A stretch of 64,000 nucleotides of DNA. Source: Mesorhizobium qingshengii (lineage in GTDB: Bacteria > Pseudomonadota > Alphaproteobacteria > Rhizobiales > Rhizobiaceae). The notes under the pieces are model-generated. The model saw only the letters and a program-made list of their open reading frames with translations. It did not search any database and was not told the origin of the DNA. The DNA lies in contig NZ_JAPFQA010000001.1 of assembly GCF_027563465.1 (NCBI RefSeq), positions 310,001 to 374,000 of the forward strand, read 5' to 3'. Below are positions 63,403-64,000 of this stretch, piece after piece (the first letter of the stretch is position 1; every line of letters begins with the position of its first letter). Both the position numbers and the translations under genes were made by a program.

Positions 63403-64000
63403 ATGAACGGCGGCTCTGAAATCGTCGACCTCTTTGTCGTCGGCGGCGGCATCAACGGCGCGGGCATCGCACGCGACGCCGCCGGGCGCGGGCTTTCCGT
63501 CATCCTGTGCGAGAAGGACGATCTGGCCGAGGGCACCAGCTCCAGATCGGGCAAGCTCGTCCATGGTGGCCTGCGCTATCTCGAATATTACGAATTCCGC
63601 CTGGTGCGCGAGGCGCTGATCGAACGCGAGGTGCTGCTGGAATCGGCGCCGCACATCATCTGGCCGATGCGCTTCGTGCTGCCGCACAGCCCGGACGACC
63701 GGCCGGCATGGCTGGTCCGGCTCGGCCTGTTCCTCTACGATCATCTCGGCGGCCGCAAGCGGCTGCCGCCGACCCGCACGCTGAACCTGCACACCGCGCC
63801 CGAGGGCGCGCCGATCAGGGACGCCTTCAAGCGCGGTTTCGAATATTCCGACTGCTGGGTCGATGATGCCCGCCTTGTGCTCATCAACGCGCTTGATGCG
63901 CGCGAGCGTGGCGCCAGCATATTCACCCGAACCGCCTGCACCGCCGCCCGCCGCGAAAACGGGCTGTGGTCTGTCGAAACGCACGACGTCCGAACCGGCG
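63403..64000 (+). CDS. FAD-dependent glycerol-3-phosphate dehydrogenase family (GlpD/EryB), 3' truncated by window end
   Basis: The first 199 residues are visible. They have the FAD motif DLFVVGGGINGAGIARDAAGRG at the N-terminus, EKDDLAEGTSSRSGKLVHGGLRYLEYYEFRLVREAL near residues 42-77 and DDARLVLINALDARERGA near residue 155. This is GlpD-family sequence. In erythritol loci the same family member, EryB, oxidises erythritol phosphate to a keto phosphate and passes electrons to the membrane quinone pool. It follows the FGGY kinase by one gene, so an EryB-like role is plausible. ATG 63403 follows GGCAGG closely; the gene continues beyond the window. Confidence 0.85.
   Translation, partial: MNGGSEIVDLFVVGGGINGAGIARDAAGRGLSVILCEKDDLAEGTSSRSGKLVHGGLRYLEYYEFRLVREALIEREVLLESAPHIIWPMRFVLPHSPDDRPAWLVRLGLFLYDHLGGRKRLPPTRTLNLHTAPEGAPIRDAFKRGFEYSDCWVDDARLVLINALDARERGASIFTRTACTAARRENGLWSVETHDVRTG

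Noticed and set aside
1..64000. CRISPR array, prophage, tRNA-linked integration site
   Set aside because: No regularly spaced repeats, phage structural genes, integrase or tRNA sequence were seen.

Overview
The window is GC-rich DNA (judged by eye) from an alphaproteobacterium of the order Rhizobiales, most likely Mesorhizobium or a close relative. The evidence is a divergent dctA/dctBD locus with a sigma-54 promoter, a short second FtsZ, a SorC-regulated polyol locus, RIME-like intergenic palindromes and many ABC importers joined by ATGA stop/start overlaps. The genus is inferred. No rRNA, tRNA or CRISPR array was seen.

Layout. (1) 1-8588: the 3' end of an upstream gene, an alpha/beta hydrolase, an amidohydrolase and a branched-chain-amino-acid-type ABC importer. 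Its second ATPase is fused to a Tm-1/UPF0261 domain. (2) 8678-13138: a long flotillin-like protein, a palindromic repeat, a small SRPBCC protein, and an SRPBCC-quinone oxidoreductase fusion. (3) 13147-28601: a large sugar-catabolic island with a GatZ-like protein, a tagatose-type kinase, a LacI regulator, two esterase/hydrolases, two Gfo/Idh/MocA dehydrogenases, two TIM-barrel isomerases, an RPE/AlsE-like epimerase, a ROK kinase and a complete CUT1 importer. Two matching operator-like palindromes suggest that the LacI protein controls both halves. The island ends at a strong bidirectional terminator.

(4) 28670-33514: C4-dicarboxylate transport (dctA) divergent from its two-component system dctB-dctD, with a -24/-12 promoter and tandem upstream palindromes between them. 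(5) 33581-45755: a GNAT acetyltransferase, then a muropeptide-recycling cluster: anmK, an AmiE-like beta-lactamase-fold hydrolase, a Dpp-type importer, murQ, a GlcNAc/MurNAc-type kinase, a murA copy and an RpiR (MurR-like) regulator. GGAATAn(3)TATTCC palindromes overlap the predicted promoters.

(6) 45979-54043: an accessory stretch with an SDR lacking the catalytic Tyr, a PuuA-like glutamine synthetase with a GntR regulator, a frameshifted IS1-like transposase remnant, a vestige of an ABC ATPase, an orphan dimethylformamidase large-subunit homologue, and ftsZ2. (7) 54044-64000: a polyol-type locus with a SorC regulator, an importer with two different ATPases, an FGGY kinase (EryA-like), a 2-hydroxyacid dehydrogenase and a GlpD/EryB-family dehydrogenase cut by the window end.

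The least ordinary items are the LivF-Tm-1 fusion, the asymmetric ATPase pair of the polyol importer, the sugar island with two converging phosphosugar routes, and the self-contained muropeptide-recycling regulon.
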